Shown one piece after another: positions 16,901-18,544 of a stretch of DNA of 18,544 nt. The notes under the pieces were generated by a model. That model ran no database searches, had not been told where the DNA came from, and saw only the letters and a program-made list of their open reading frames with translations. Both the position numbers and the translations under genes were made by a program. The stretch is from CAZWVM01 sp964637705 (GTDB lineage Bacteria > UBA8481), in assembly GCA_964637705.1 (NCBI GenBank), contig CAZWVM010000060.1:1-18544 (forward strand), read 5' to 3'. Position 1 is the first letter of the stretch; each line of letters starts with the position of its first letter.

Positions 16901-18544
16901 GCACCCCGAGCTCCGGACACGGCGGCGGCGGCCAGCATCACGGAGACGTCGATTCGCGTCTCCTGGTCGGCCTCGACGGTTGACGAGGAGGATGCAACCC
17001 AGCAGGGCCTGACCGGCTACCGCATCTATCGTGACACCCAGGCGAACCCGAGCCTGCGCACGCTTGTGGGTTCGGTCGCCTCACCCGGCCTCGCCTTCAC
17101 GGACTCCGGCCTTCCCTCCTACCAGACCTACTTCTACCGTGTCACGGCCTACGACGTGAACGGTCTTTACGGCAACGAGGCCTTCTGGCCCGAGACGGGC
17201 GCCGCCTCGCCGCCCGCCGACTCGACGCCGCCGTCCGCGCCGTCGCTCGTCTTCCCGGGCGCGGTCTACGACACCTCCTCGACCTCGATCCCCTTCTCCT
17301 GGACCGCGTCGACGGACACGGCGAGCGGCCTGGCCGGATATCGACTGCAGGTCGACACCTCGGGAGCGTTCACGACGCTTCTCGTCGACTCCTTCACGCC
17401 GGTCCTCTCCGCCACGCGTTCCCTGAACCCGGGCGACACCTACTACTGGCGCGTCGTCGCCGTGGACAGTTCCGGCAACACGGCGGCCACGGGAAGCCGG
17501 ATGGTCCGGATCGACACCTCGGGCCCCTCGACACCGTCGCTCATCCTGCCCTCGGGCAACACCGACACGAACCAGGTGACGCTCACGTTCTCATGGACGG
17601 CCAGCACGGCGCCCCTCGGATTCGCCTATTATCGCCTGCAGATCGACACCGCGAACACCTTCGCCGCGCCGCTCGTCGACTCGACGACGCCCGCGACGAT
17701 AGCGGCGCGGACGCTCGGAGCGAACGACACGTACTACTGGCGCGTCGTGGCGGTGGACACGGTATCGAATTCGGCTGCTTCCGCATCAAGGCTCCTCCGC
17801 ATCGACACCGTGCCGCCGATCCCGCCCGGGATCTTCGCCCCCGCCGCAGGCACGGACACGTTCGCGACGCGACTGACCTTCTCGTGGGCCGTCGGCCTCG
17901 ACACCCTCTCGGGCATCGCGAGCTACCGCCTGCAGGTGGACACATCGAACACCTTCGTCGCGCCGCTCCTCGACACGGCGACGACGGCGACGAGCCTCAC
18001 GCCCGATACCTTCCCCGCGAACGACACCTACTACTGGCGCCCGGTCGTCTACGACTCGGCGGGCAACTCGGCGACCGTCGGATCCTTCCTCTTCCGCATC
18101 GACACGACGACGCCGGCGCCGCCTTCACTCCTGTCGCCCGTCCCGGGTCTCGAGACGAACGCGACGCAGATCTCCTTCTCCTGGACGGCCGCGAGCGACT
18201 CCATCAGCGGCCTCGCGCGCTACCGGCTCCAGGTCGACACGAACGGCACCTTTGCCGCGCCGGTCTCCGACACCCTGCTGTCGGCGACCTCCGTCACCCT
18301 GACCCTCGGAGCCGACAGCTATGCCTGGCGGGTCGCGGCGATCGACAGCGCGACGAACAGCGCCTTCTCCACGACCGCATCCTTCCGGATCGACACGAGC
18401 GGGCCGTCGGTCCCGGCGCTCACCGCCCCCACGGCCAACCTCGAAACGAACTCGGTCACGATCGCCTTCGCGTGGACCTCGGCGGCGGACTCGGGCACTC
18501 TCGCCGGCTACCGCCTGCAGATCGACACGGCCGGCACCTTCACG
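1808..18544 (+). CDS. Giant secreted modular protein: nine beta-helix/FN3 units plus FN3-like tail (3' end outside window)
   Basis: The frame from ATG 1808 to the last base is 5579 codons without a stop, so the gene continues beyond the window. It begins with a Sec signal peptide. After that come B1 (residues ~58-191), U1 (192-638), A1 (639-818), B2 (819-979), U2 (980-1455), U3 (1456-1922), A2 (1923-2102), B3 (2103-2265), U4-U9 (2266-5137) and FN3-like repeats R1-R5 (5138-5579, the last cut). Each U module is a DUF1565/NosD-like right-handed beta-helix with Asn-rich coils, closed by a 'RNWWGTTDS' motif and followed by an FN3-like domain. The protein is rich in Asp, Thr, Ser, Asn and Gly and poor in Lys and Cys. 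Such architecture is typical of surface adhesins and extracellular fibres; no lyase or hydrolase active site is recognisable. Any membrane anchor or secretion signal at the C-terminus lies outside. The reading frame is certain; the adhesive role is inferred. Confidence 0.95.
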   Translation, partial: MRHSSNPRVLSLLAIRCLLISVALLVPLLPSYAVVAVSPSQPTLVPHLLPRNGPDTPVLALTITSMTPDTLVGCTVTLVGQMPAQDVETVAFWLDGNKSARLEPGLDTMIGPMQMVSGSKYRITGLNFPTAASGDSFLFTLNLRDTAWLTDSFQSQVAVNDVQYQVNGAGPAAPFTLSGYWMMMPPDTLVPNVWYVNDTAPGGDVFCTALGNSLAIGLDPSTPKRDLAEIWPFLSPGDTVLIDAGYYACNTGFTFANSSIALIGADSLLTTIDFRDSTLGTNRSAFTATARTGLLLRNLSLRTARRLLDWTSVDSSRAENVAFEGAFIGAELKTTSRFNLFRNCLFRDMVQSDALSLQTSSDNRVESSLFENNNWGINFSNAMPCNNTIVRANRFLANRAGAGGGVNLGAGTGNLIEGNVFRANDKAVQFQGGTSGNRVAQNEFDSNTTGLLFVGAVGDTIRKNNFRNNDSSVVLQALSPQNLQRNWWSSTDTLSVTAGFGGIGAAQIGFMPYRLGPCDTAAGADTVAPRAPDTVVLAEAGSTGLRISWGTPTSNEEPPFGAVALAGYRLFRARAPETNAWEMRGVFPPGTNSFVDSGLLPGETWFFRVTARDNAPFANESFFSDSFATGATTTLAADQQSPPAGFTGLFDTMPAGRLGPDSGFVLGQGGADTLRVRVLTPTGRDTWDVTVPFSDTGNILRVRGAADTVRISTDTSRVRGFLHGETHAIEVTGFDSRGFALPGSYWQATNESITLTFELAGTALNPNRASIFWLNPSDSAWYDVADPVNGITGASYVRTPESVSIRVNHFTHFMPGEGLVETVSVRLADSIPSDATYPGATGITFMSIYVLADTAAGGDTLTSFAVENAGNMDNTDVNNIWVAIDANRSNRYEPGLDTIVLVLPSVTLNRWESSACQIPIGPAGETFVLAGNVMAGATPGETFQARIPAFAIKSFDEDSGPVSARVNPGILTVANIAGPNDWFVNDTSTAGDSFTSALGNNAASGLTPATPKRSLAAVLGMTTVGDTIYIDAGVYRDTIFIATDSLTILGKDSSVAGTILDFGDSSAGTGAVAITANVRQYLTVRDMRIRNYLRGVEWDNTLKSRVENVTFANNGEAGVLFKTNSTQDTIQNCSLVENGQAGVVIDNSMSCWILGNTFLENRETALALVGGNGHLVRGNLSRSAARQTAFFLVSGQNNLFVENIVEGDSSGVVSKNGMGGDTYLGNLFVNIAGSAFRFTATSGARVEGNEIDSSGEWALFTDLGSGNIGFRKNNVRTSPTFSSGGIANQTGNVIQAQRNWWGTTDSGLIRSRIGGASPDMVLYKPYRLGKVDTALGADTVAPSAPDTVGATFLSETAILVTWSMSSGPEEPETAPLPGGFRVYRADSRDSAQRGVVDLVASFDMSVRSFVDSGLTMGVTRHYRVACFDTHAPFENQSFFSESIASAAPLPDTSGPNTWYVNDTETIGDSFTSGLGSDSNHGLSVQEPKRSLGAVLPFVTAGDTILIDSGLFPATGDHIIPADGIRLIGLDSTATTIDFNNLGRLKAETRVFLRFENFAVRRSIQSGVEWVNVDSSLIVNVRVESSTMNGIYLKDGCEGTWLAYSEANGNSGSGIYVSDARGCTLQGNTVSGNANAGIQLQACDSLQVLANRVLGSSQQGLLLMGCSYALVAGNYAQGNGAGGVVLNGGASRNRIERNRVTGNNGSGFHLWNCYANVFVQNQADSNEAYEIFLENQAGPDTFTKNVFLAAAIHPTNVLWSMNTGPSQSFRRNWWGSIDSTAIRGFTAGTGADSIVYYPFRLGLVDTSEGADTVAPRAPDTVGAQPLSTTSARVTWSPVASNEEPTPIAVNLAGYRVYRADSAAATSWSFRGSAPAGTLAFADSGLSGGETKYYRVTAYDNAGIVNQSYFSDSIAGVVIPQVMADSSAPPGATGLYETVITGVLDASGSVSFGQSDADTLLLRMPTSSRTETWVIRIGFNSKQNIVRVRTLDDTPVRTGDSSLVRGWAYGRPHFIEITVFDSAGQALPNSYWNGVGESPVLSFEIGGSNLNPNRAAIFWFSTGDSRWYDVTSADSGITNAAYTRSTESVTIPVQHFTHFMPGEGWTDSVSVWIVDTLPAQNVEIGQETVNVIALRIQGDTAGVAGATDTLTHFRMISDGNIPSGSIGNVRLWHDADNNGRYSAADTLIATLAALGGIPPRWESTFAYAMDSPGLKVVVTVKFTAGPVGDTFRAIIETGAVKTFDEESGPVLARYSAYALTVVDTAGPNFWYVNDTSIAGDSFSSSVGSPMNNGISPAAPFRVLNQLEGKLTPGDTVYVDAGFYYEPDTVTIGCSYVTVIGKDSLSSRIVFPSNAIGSYHCVILDSVARTQVSNLSAEGGYIGFLLRNAENCTVALSQAAGAPGWGFGIVGFSQRNVLETNLAQNCGNAGFALNGNDVWNNLLRSNVAWGGAGAGLLLVSADLNLVQGNRIQNAGTHGVLIQATADQNEFRWNTIDSCAQAGVNITQGATNVFTQNRIQNNAGWQVMIANGLSTNNAFRKNVILTSAGRPDSGVLNNSGNYVIMTRNWWDTTDSSIIRNRIGVPGDTLIQYIPFRLGQVDTSTTADTVAPNAPVTVNASSLNDSTIRVTWSVAAGSEEPEPAAGQAYYFVYRSAAADTTLWILKDTIPFGPTQYDDSGLAAYQSFFYRVTVRDGASPFPNESFYSDSIAGAMVLPDTSGPNKWYINDGSTTGDSFTTTIGVFGNNGLTPSTPKINIGQVIPLLTAGDTIYIDAGLYSETFSIDTDSVFVIGKDSASTILDRGTPGDFAANGIYADTQTGLVIRNLAVRGSYTGIRFFEVFSSEITGCSLSYNGDRGLHLEGSDSNVIADNALESDAGGGMLLTGKSDSNLVARNRIAHSSGGHGVYVDNQSKRNVIQGNLVDSNNQSGLYLSSTATNNEIRSNTVTNNQSRGLYVDMNSDTTLVLGNMFSNNLDYGLWISNSFGCVVADNTSSHNQNHGFVASNGASHRFLRNTAYNNKQSGFNLANVNNSVYAQNTADSNAVYQFSISGACDGDTFQKNIIRPAATGAAAESGVLSTATFSRYSFTRSYWGTTDSSQIRSRIAGTGRDSIAFAPYRLGEPDTSEAGDTVAPKAPDTVAAAGIDSARVRVSWSAVTANEEASPYAVNLGGYRVWRASRSDSATWDYRGQVGVGLQYFTDAGLTADTTHYYRVTAYDVTAIENQSYWSDSIAPGQTWPDVDTNGPNVWYVNDTSTLGDSYTSAVGSSANHGLSITSPKRYLNDIENLLTPGDTVLVDSGFYCEPDTVTISCGYVSIRGVDSHATIVQAGHSSIARLLDIKDSGFITLQDFGCTNINPFSLSLYLKNAPQSVIDRLFVRTHFKGIEIGNGSDSSRVSRCEIVGSNGFGIGAFAPFVVIDSNYVEPVGQTAIQANDGAGIRCRGNLLVDGGTASYGVATEWNATDHFYSGNTVRGFDDGFVLANTNSGHAYISNTVENCGNAFSMFNHAATNMTFRGNVARNGGNRGLYAASLAAGFACYQNDLDSNAGYQVVIDTPLTFSKNNIRVSPSYPDSGLSYTNTLPCTVIRNWWGTTDSTAIKARIQGAGRDSIVYTPYRLGPVDTTIGADTVAPKAPDTVAARGIDSSSVLVTWSASTVDEESSGVAFNLTGYRVWKASRADSPTWDTCPGVYPAGSNSATVSGFAADTYRYFRVTAYDNAAPYENQSFYSDSIASAQTWPNIDTNGPNIWYVNDTSTLGDSFTAAVGASANHGLSITAPKRTLNDIESLLTPGDTVYVDSGFYYEPDTVTIGCSTVWIIGQDSAGTTLSFGNRSVAGTRTLVVAGRDGVTIRDLGIREARFGVWLAGSHNARLERLHIEGISGDGISIDSSETATIMRCYIRDAQANGLAVVGYGATIDSNVIDSAAYGIHLWAADHNTLRWNTVRNGTDHGFFVQQGSNGNLFAYNTSEYSLGSGFNLQAGAFPNDNLLLANIAIGNGIAGFDMDGTVGDTLVGNRAWNNKGAGFLVRTASSNILFTQNTSDSNAGYAFDLGLASACTFSKNVISPSPYRPDSGVWNNTQGRFTFTRNWWGSTDSSVIKQRIWGTGRDSIVYIPFRLGAADTTPNADTVAPNQPPSVSIATANGVCTVTWTTPGTEEENSLPPSDFAGHKVYRSLTADTTNWGTPVFVTGGNSYADSTVSNYVTYHYRVTSYDNRVPYPNESFYSDTIVSGMPLPDTSGPNRWYVNDTSTVGDSFTSAVGYDTQTGLLPDQPKRTLSAVMPWLTQGDTVYVDKGYYYETVVVVVDSVTLEGADSAMTIINPPGLPATPGLYALRADTRVGLSIRHLKFTDAYDGIRFSNVDYARVESCAFSGNGEAGIMLVDGSESNTVTGNTVLSNVTYGIDIENSNQNRILGNEMSVQAFGVGIFFSTENHVEGNALSSNGSYGLAVNSGGRHSILGNRFIGNSTNLYLYSATTGNLVMRNRILTAVTSGVRIENADTNTVTQNDIISNETGVLLLGTAQNNFVKRNNIQGNSTHNLANPGGRSQSITRNWWGTVDSIVIAAKVRDTTNAFVPHRLGLVDTAAATDTIAPKSPDTLAVVASTDTTLSLQWAPSTLDEEGAAQTGLIGYRIYRDTLSNPPTRTLVHSATFGSLSFTDSNLTPFATYYYRVTARDANGAYGNEDYYGDSAASGLTVPDTSGPNTWYVNDTSTSGDSYTSVPGSDTNHGLLPSSPRRTLAGVMTLLTSGDTVLVDAGFYYETAAITVDSIVLAGVDSSPTGSVLKYPGVINSSVRVLSADTRANLTIRDLRIQRGFTGLDWLGVTNSRLERVTSESCAQYGFILTNGSGNRIDTCTARMNASDGFRFYSSGSHEINASLSDSNGQYGFLWYTSANGTARANVSRGNLNNGFHVQSLAGGVMERNVSAGNRASGFALVSAWSCVFRLNTADSNADWAFSIGSFTGPCTFEKNVLIPSPSRPDSGLLADTNSSPSFTRAWWGTTDSTLVRQRIHGAARDSIAYIPYRLGVPDTTPGADTVAPRAPDTAAAASITETSIRVSWSASTVDEEDATQQGLTGYRIYRDTQANPSLRTLVGSVASPGLAFTDSGLPSYQTYFYRVTAYDVNGLYGNEAFWPETGAASPPADSTPPSAPSLVFPGAVYDTSSTSIPFSWTASTDTASGLAGYRLQVDTSGAFTTLLVDSFTPVLSATRSLNPGDTYYWRVVAVDSSGNTAATGSRMVRIDTSGPSTPSLILPSGNTDTNQVTLTFSWTASTAPLGFAYYRLQIDTANTFAAPLVDSTTPATIAARTLGANDTYYWRVVAVDTVSNSAASASRLLRIDTVPPIPPGIFAPAAGTDTFATRLTFSWAVGLDTLSGIASYRLQVDTSNTFVAPLLDTATTATSLTPDTFPANDTYYWRPVVYDSAGNSATVGSFLFRIDTTTPAPPSLLSPVPGLETNATQISFSWTAASDSISGLARYRLQVDTNGTFAAPVSDTLLSATSVTLTLGADSYAWRVAAIDSATNSAFSTTASFRIDTSGPSVPALTAPTANLETNSVTIAFAWTSAADSGTLAGYRLQIDTAGTFT
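1979..2380 (+). repeat. B module copy 1 (residues ~58-191), diverged, with EF-hand-like loop
   Basis: A beta-rich domain sits between the signal peptide and the first beta-helix. Its key mark is the acidic loop DGNKSARLEPGLD at residues 95-107 (codons from 2090), which matches DANRSNRYEPGLD in B2 and is followed, as there, by T and hydrophobic strands. Outside the loop the similarity to B2 and B3 is weak and this copy is shorter (about 134 residues against 161 and 163). It is therefore called a diverged copy rather than a certain one. Confidence 0.6.
2381..3721 (+). repeat. U module 1: beta-helix plus FN3 (residues 192-638)
   Basis: It begins with NVWYVNDTAPGGDVF and the cap 'SPGDTVLIDAGYY', the usual start of DUF1565/NosD beta-helices. 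Coils with N-x-hydrophobic-x-x-N spacing follow to residue 485. The closing motif is the variant NWWSSTDT (486-493), and the 'IRxRI' stretch found in most other units is absent. The FN3-like domain starts at DTVAPRAPDTV (525), has NEEP at 3470-3481 in its BC-loop region, and ends with ANESFFSDSFA. It is the most divergent of the nine units. Confidence 0.85.
3722..4261 (+). repeat. A module copy 1 (residues 639-818)
   Basis: This 180-residue beta-rich domain is homologous to A2 (7574-8113). From the shared GLF/GLY start the two copies are the same length, 171 residues, with no net gap. Shared landmarks are GQxxADTL, LNPNRAxIFW, WYDV, and the ending HFTHFMPGEG. The ending resembles the 'HFS-Y' tails of ZU5-like and other adhesive beta modules, but I cannot assign a named family. 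It is followed immediately by B2. Confidence 0.8.
4262..4744 (+). repeat. B module copy 2 (residues 819-979) with EF-hand-like loop
   Basis: This beta-sandwich-like module starts VETVSVRLADSIP. It contains the putative calcium loop DANRSNRYEPGLD (residues 885-897, codons from 4460) and ends with AIKSFDEDSGPVSARV before the next beta-helix. It aligns over its whole length with B3. Modules of this kind (an acidic loop after a V-x-L-W/V-A strand, ending in a GxDT turn) recur in exported proteins of many environmental bacteria. Confidence 0.75.
4745..6172 (+). repeat. U module 2: beta-helix plus FN3 (residues 980-1455)
   Basis: Start NDWFVNDTSTAGDSF, then TPKRSLAAVL and VGDTIYIDAGVY. The helix coils carry Asn ladders (for example SRVENVTFANNGEAGV). 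The closing motif is RNWWGTTDS (Asn at residue 1299), with IRSRIGG and PYRLG after it. The FN3-like domain begins DTVAPSAPDTV (1338), contains PEEPE, and ends NQSFFSESIA. The linker LPDTSGPN joins it directly to U3. Confidence 0.88.
6173..7573 (+). repeat. U module 3: beta-helix plus FN3 (residues 1456-1922)
   Basis: Start NTWYVNDTETIGDSF, with PKRSLGAVL and AGDTILIDSGLF. The helix has some of the clearest coil repeats of the protein, about 22-24 residues each (TLQGNTVSGNANAGIQL and RIERNRVTGNNGSGFHL are two). The C-cap contains ADSNEAYEIFL and FTKNVF before RNWWGSIDS (Asn 1771). FN3 begins DTVAPRAPDTV (1810), with NEEPTPIAVNLAGYRV and NQSYFSDSIAG. Confidence 0.88.
7574..8113 (+). repeat. A module copy 2 (residues 1923-2102)
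   Basis: Second copy of the A module, the same length as A1 and ending in the same HFTHFMPGEG. Differences are spread evenly over the domain, and synonymous positions also differ, so the duplication is not recent. As with A1, it follows an FN3-like domain and leads directly into a B module. Confidence 0.8.
8114..8602 (+). repeat. B module copy 3 (residues 2103-2265) with canonical EF-hand-like loop
   Basis: It starts DSVSVWIVDTLP, aligned with B2. Its acidic loop DADNNGRYSAAD (residues 2172-2183, codons from 8321) fits the 12-position EF-hand or dockerin-type calcium loop, with D, D, N and a glycine at position 6 and an Asp at position 12. The end, AVKTFDEESGPVLARY, matches B2 closely. Confidence 0.78.
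8603..9958 (+). repeat. U module 4: beta-helix plus FN3 (residues 2266-2717)
   Basis: Start NFWYVNDTSIAGDSF, then LTPGDTVYVDAGFYYEPD, a cap phrase shared with U7. The C-cap has FRKNVIL and RPDSGV before RNWWDTTDS (Asn 2564); Asp replaces the usual Gly after the two Trp. FN3 begins DTVAPNAPVTV (2603) and contains SEEPE. Its middle strand is atypical: AYYFVYRS instead of the usual AGYRVYRA. Confidence 0.88.
9959..11530 (+). repeat. U module 5: beta-helix plus FN3, the longest unit (residues 2718-3241)
   Basis: Start NKWYINDGSTTGDSF. At 524 residues it is the longest U unit, with about ten successive helix coils showing strong Asn ladders (NLVARNRIAHSSGGHGVYV, NEIRSNTVTNNQSRGLYV). The closing motif is the variant SYWGTTDS (Ser 3086). 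FN3 begins DTVAPKAPDTV (3125), with NEEASPYAVNLGGYRV and NQSYWSDSIA. Its exit linker is of the TWPDVDTNGPN type. Confidence 0.88.
11531..13027 (+). repeat. U module 6: beta-helix plus FN3 (residues 3242-3740)
   Basis: Start NVWYVNDTSTLGDSY. The first 67 residues are about 84% identical to those of U7 (56 of 67 by my count). The helix core then differs. The closing motif is RNWWGTTDS (Asn 3583), with IKARIQGAGRDSI following. FN3 begins DTVAPKAPDTV (3622), with DEESS and NQSFYSDSIA. The DNA around 12671 nearly repeats that at 11180. The exit linker is TWPNIDTNGPN. Confidence 0.88.
13028..14509 (+). repeat. U module 7: beta-helix plus FN3 (residues 3741-4234)
   Basis: Start NIWYVNDTSTLGDSF, closest to U6. 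The C-cap is the full consensus: TSDSNAGYAFDL, FSKNVIS, RPDSGV and RNWWGSTDS (Asn 4082). The FN3 entry changes to DTVAPNQPPSV (4121), and its loop carries EEENS. It ends NESFYSDTIV with the linker LPDTSGPN. Confidence 0.88.
14510..15895 (+). repeat. U module 8: beta-helix plus FN3 (residues 4235-4696)
   Basis: Start NRWYVNDTSTVGDSF. The helix coils are regular (for example TVTGNTVLSNVTYGIDI and NHVEGNALSSNGSYGLAV). The C-cap ends in RNWWGTVDS (Asn 4546) without the RPDSG phrase. FN3 begins DTIAPKSPDTL (4582) and is of a second subclass shared with U9: GYRIYRDT and ARDANGAYGNE. Confidence 0.88.
15896..17218 (+). repeat. U module 9: beta-helix plus FN3, last and shortest unit (residues 4697-5137)
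   Basis: Start NTWYVNDTSTSGDSY, with SGDTVLVDAGFYYE. The C-cap has TADSNADWAFSI, FEKNVLI, RPDSGL and the variant RAWWGTTDS (Ala 4990). FN3 begins DTVAPRAPDTA (5029), with DEEDA, GYRIYRDT and YDVNGLYGNE, like U8. It is followed by a different tandem repeat instead of another beta-helix. Confidence 0.88.
17219..18544 (+). repeat. Tandem FN3-like repeats R1-R5 (97-99 residues each, R5 cut by the window edge)
   Basis: Copies lie at 17219-17512 (98 residues), 17513-17803 (97), 17804-18100 (99), 18101-18391 (97) and 18392-18544 (51 residues, incomplete). Each runs D-T-x-x-P-x-x-P near the start, then FSWTAS, YRLQVDT, YYWRVVAVDS and a closing RIDT. This is the Ig/FN3-like beta-sandwich repeat common in very large bacterial surface proteins. 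It is distinct from the FN3 domains inside the U units: it lacks the EE loop and the NQSFFSDS ending. More copies are likely beyond the edge. Confidence 0.9.

Noticed and set aside
2381..17218. Regularly spaced repeats considered as a CRISPR or non-coding satellite array
   Set aside because: The period is about 1.3-1.6 kb, similarity is at the protein level, and the frame is kept throughout. They are coding domain repeats.
4745..17218. Beta-helices considered as active pectate lyases or other polysaccharide enzymes
   Set aside because: I found no repeated catalytic arrangement (conserved Asp/Arg or Lys sets on one helix face) across the units. The conserved residues are in caps and FN3 domains, so a binding or structural role fits better.

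Overview
The window is GC-rich bacterial DNA (roughly two thirds G+C by eye), and every coding call is on the + strand. It holds the end of one gene, a short AT-rich intergenic region, and the start and most of the visible body of a giant gene that runs off the right edge. An AsmA/TamB-like envelope protein beside a giant Sec-exported modular protein points to a diderm bacterium. The domain style (NosD-like beta-helices joined to FN3 domains, with Asp-Thr and Asp-Ser rich linkers) is one I associate with uncultured FCB-type or Elusimicrobiota-like lineages. That placement is a weak inference, and no marker gene is present to settle it.

Layout. 3-1526: C-terminal 507 residues of an AsmA-like protein, 5' end outside the window. 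1527-1807: intergenic, with a weak terminator candidate, an AT-rich promoter-like stretch with a 7-bp direct repeat spaced two helical turns, and a strong Shine-Dalgarno. 1808-18544: one uninterrupted frame of 5579 codons with a signal peptide and no stop, so both the true length and the C-terminal anchoring or sorting domain are unknown.

The giant protein is built from a few module types. U is a DUF1565/NosD-type right-handed beta-helix followed by one fibronectin-III-like domain (441-524 residues; nine copies). A is a 180-residue beta-rich domain (two copies). B is a 134-163 residue beta module carrying an EF-hand-like acidic loop (three copies). R is a 97-99 residue FN3-like tandem repeat (four complete copies and one cut by the edge). 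The order is signal peptide - B1 - U1 - A1B2 - U2 - U3 - A2B3 - U4 - U5 - U6 - U7 - U8 - U9 - R1 to R5. The caps of the beta-helices and the FN3 domains are strongly conserved, while the helix cores differ from one another.

The likely role is an extracellular or surface-attached adhesin or filament-like protein. No catalytic site is recognisable, and the ligand cannot be read from the sequence. The AsmA-like gene is probably an independent transcription unit. The many other long open frames in both strands are by-products of GC-rich codon use in these two genes.
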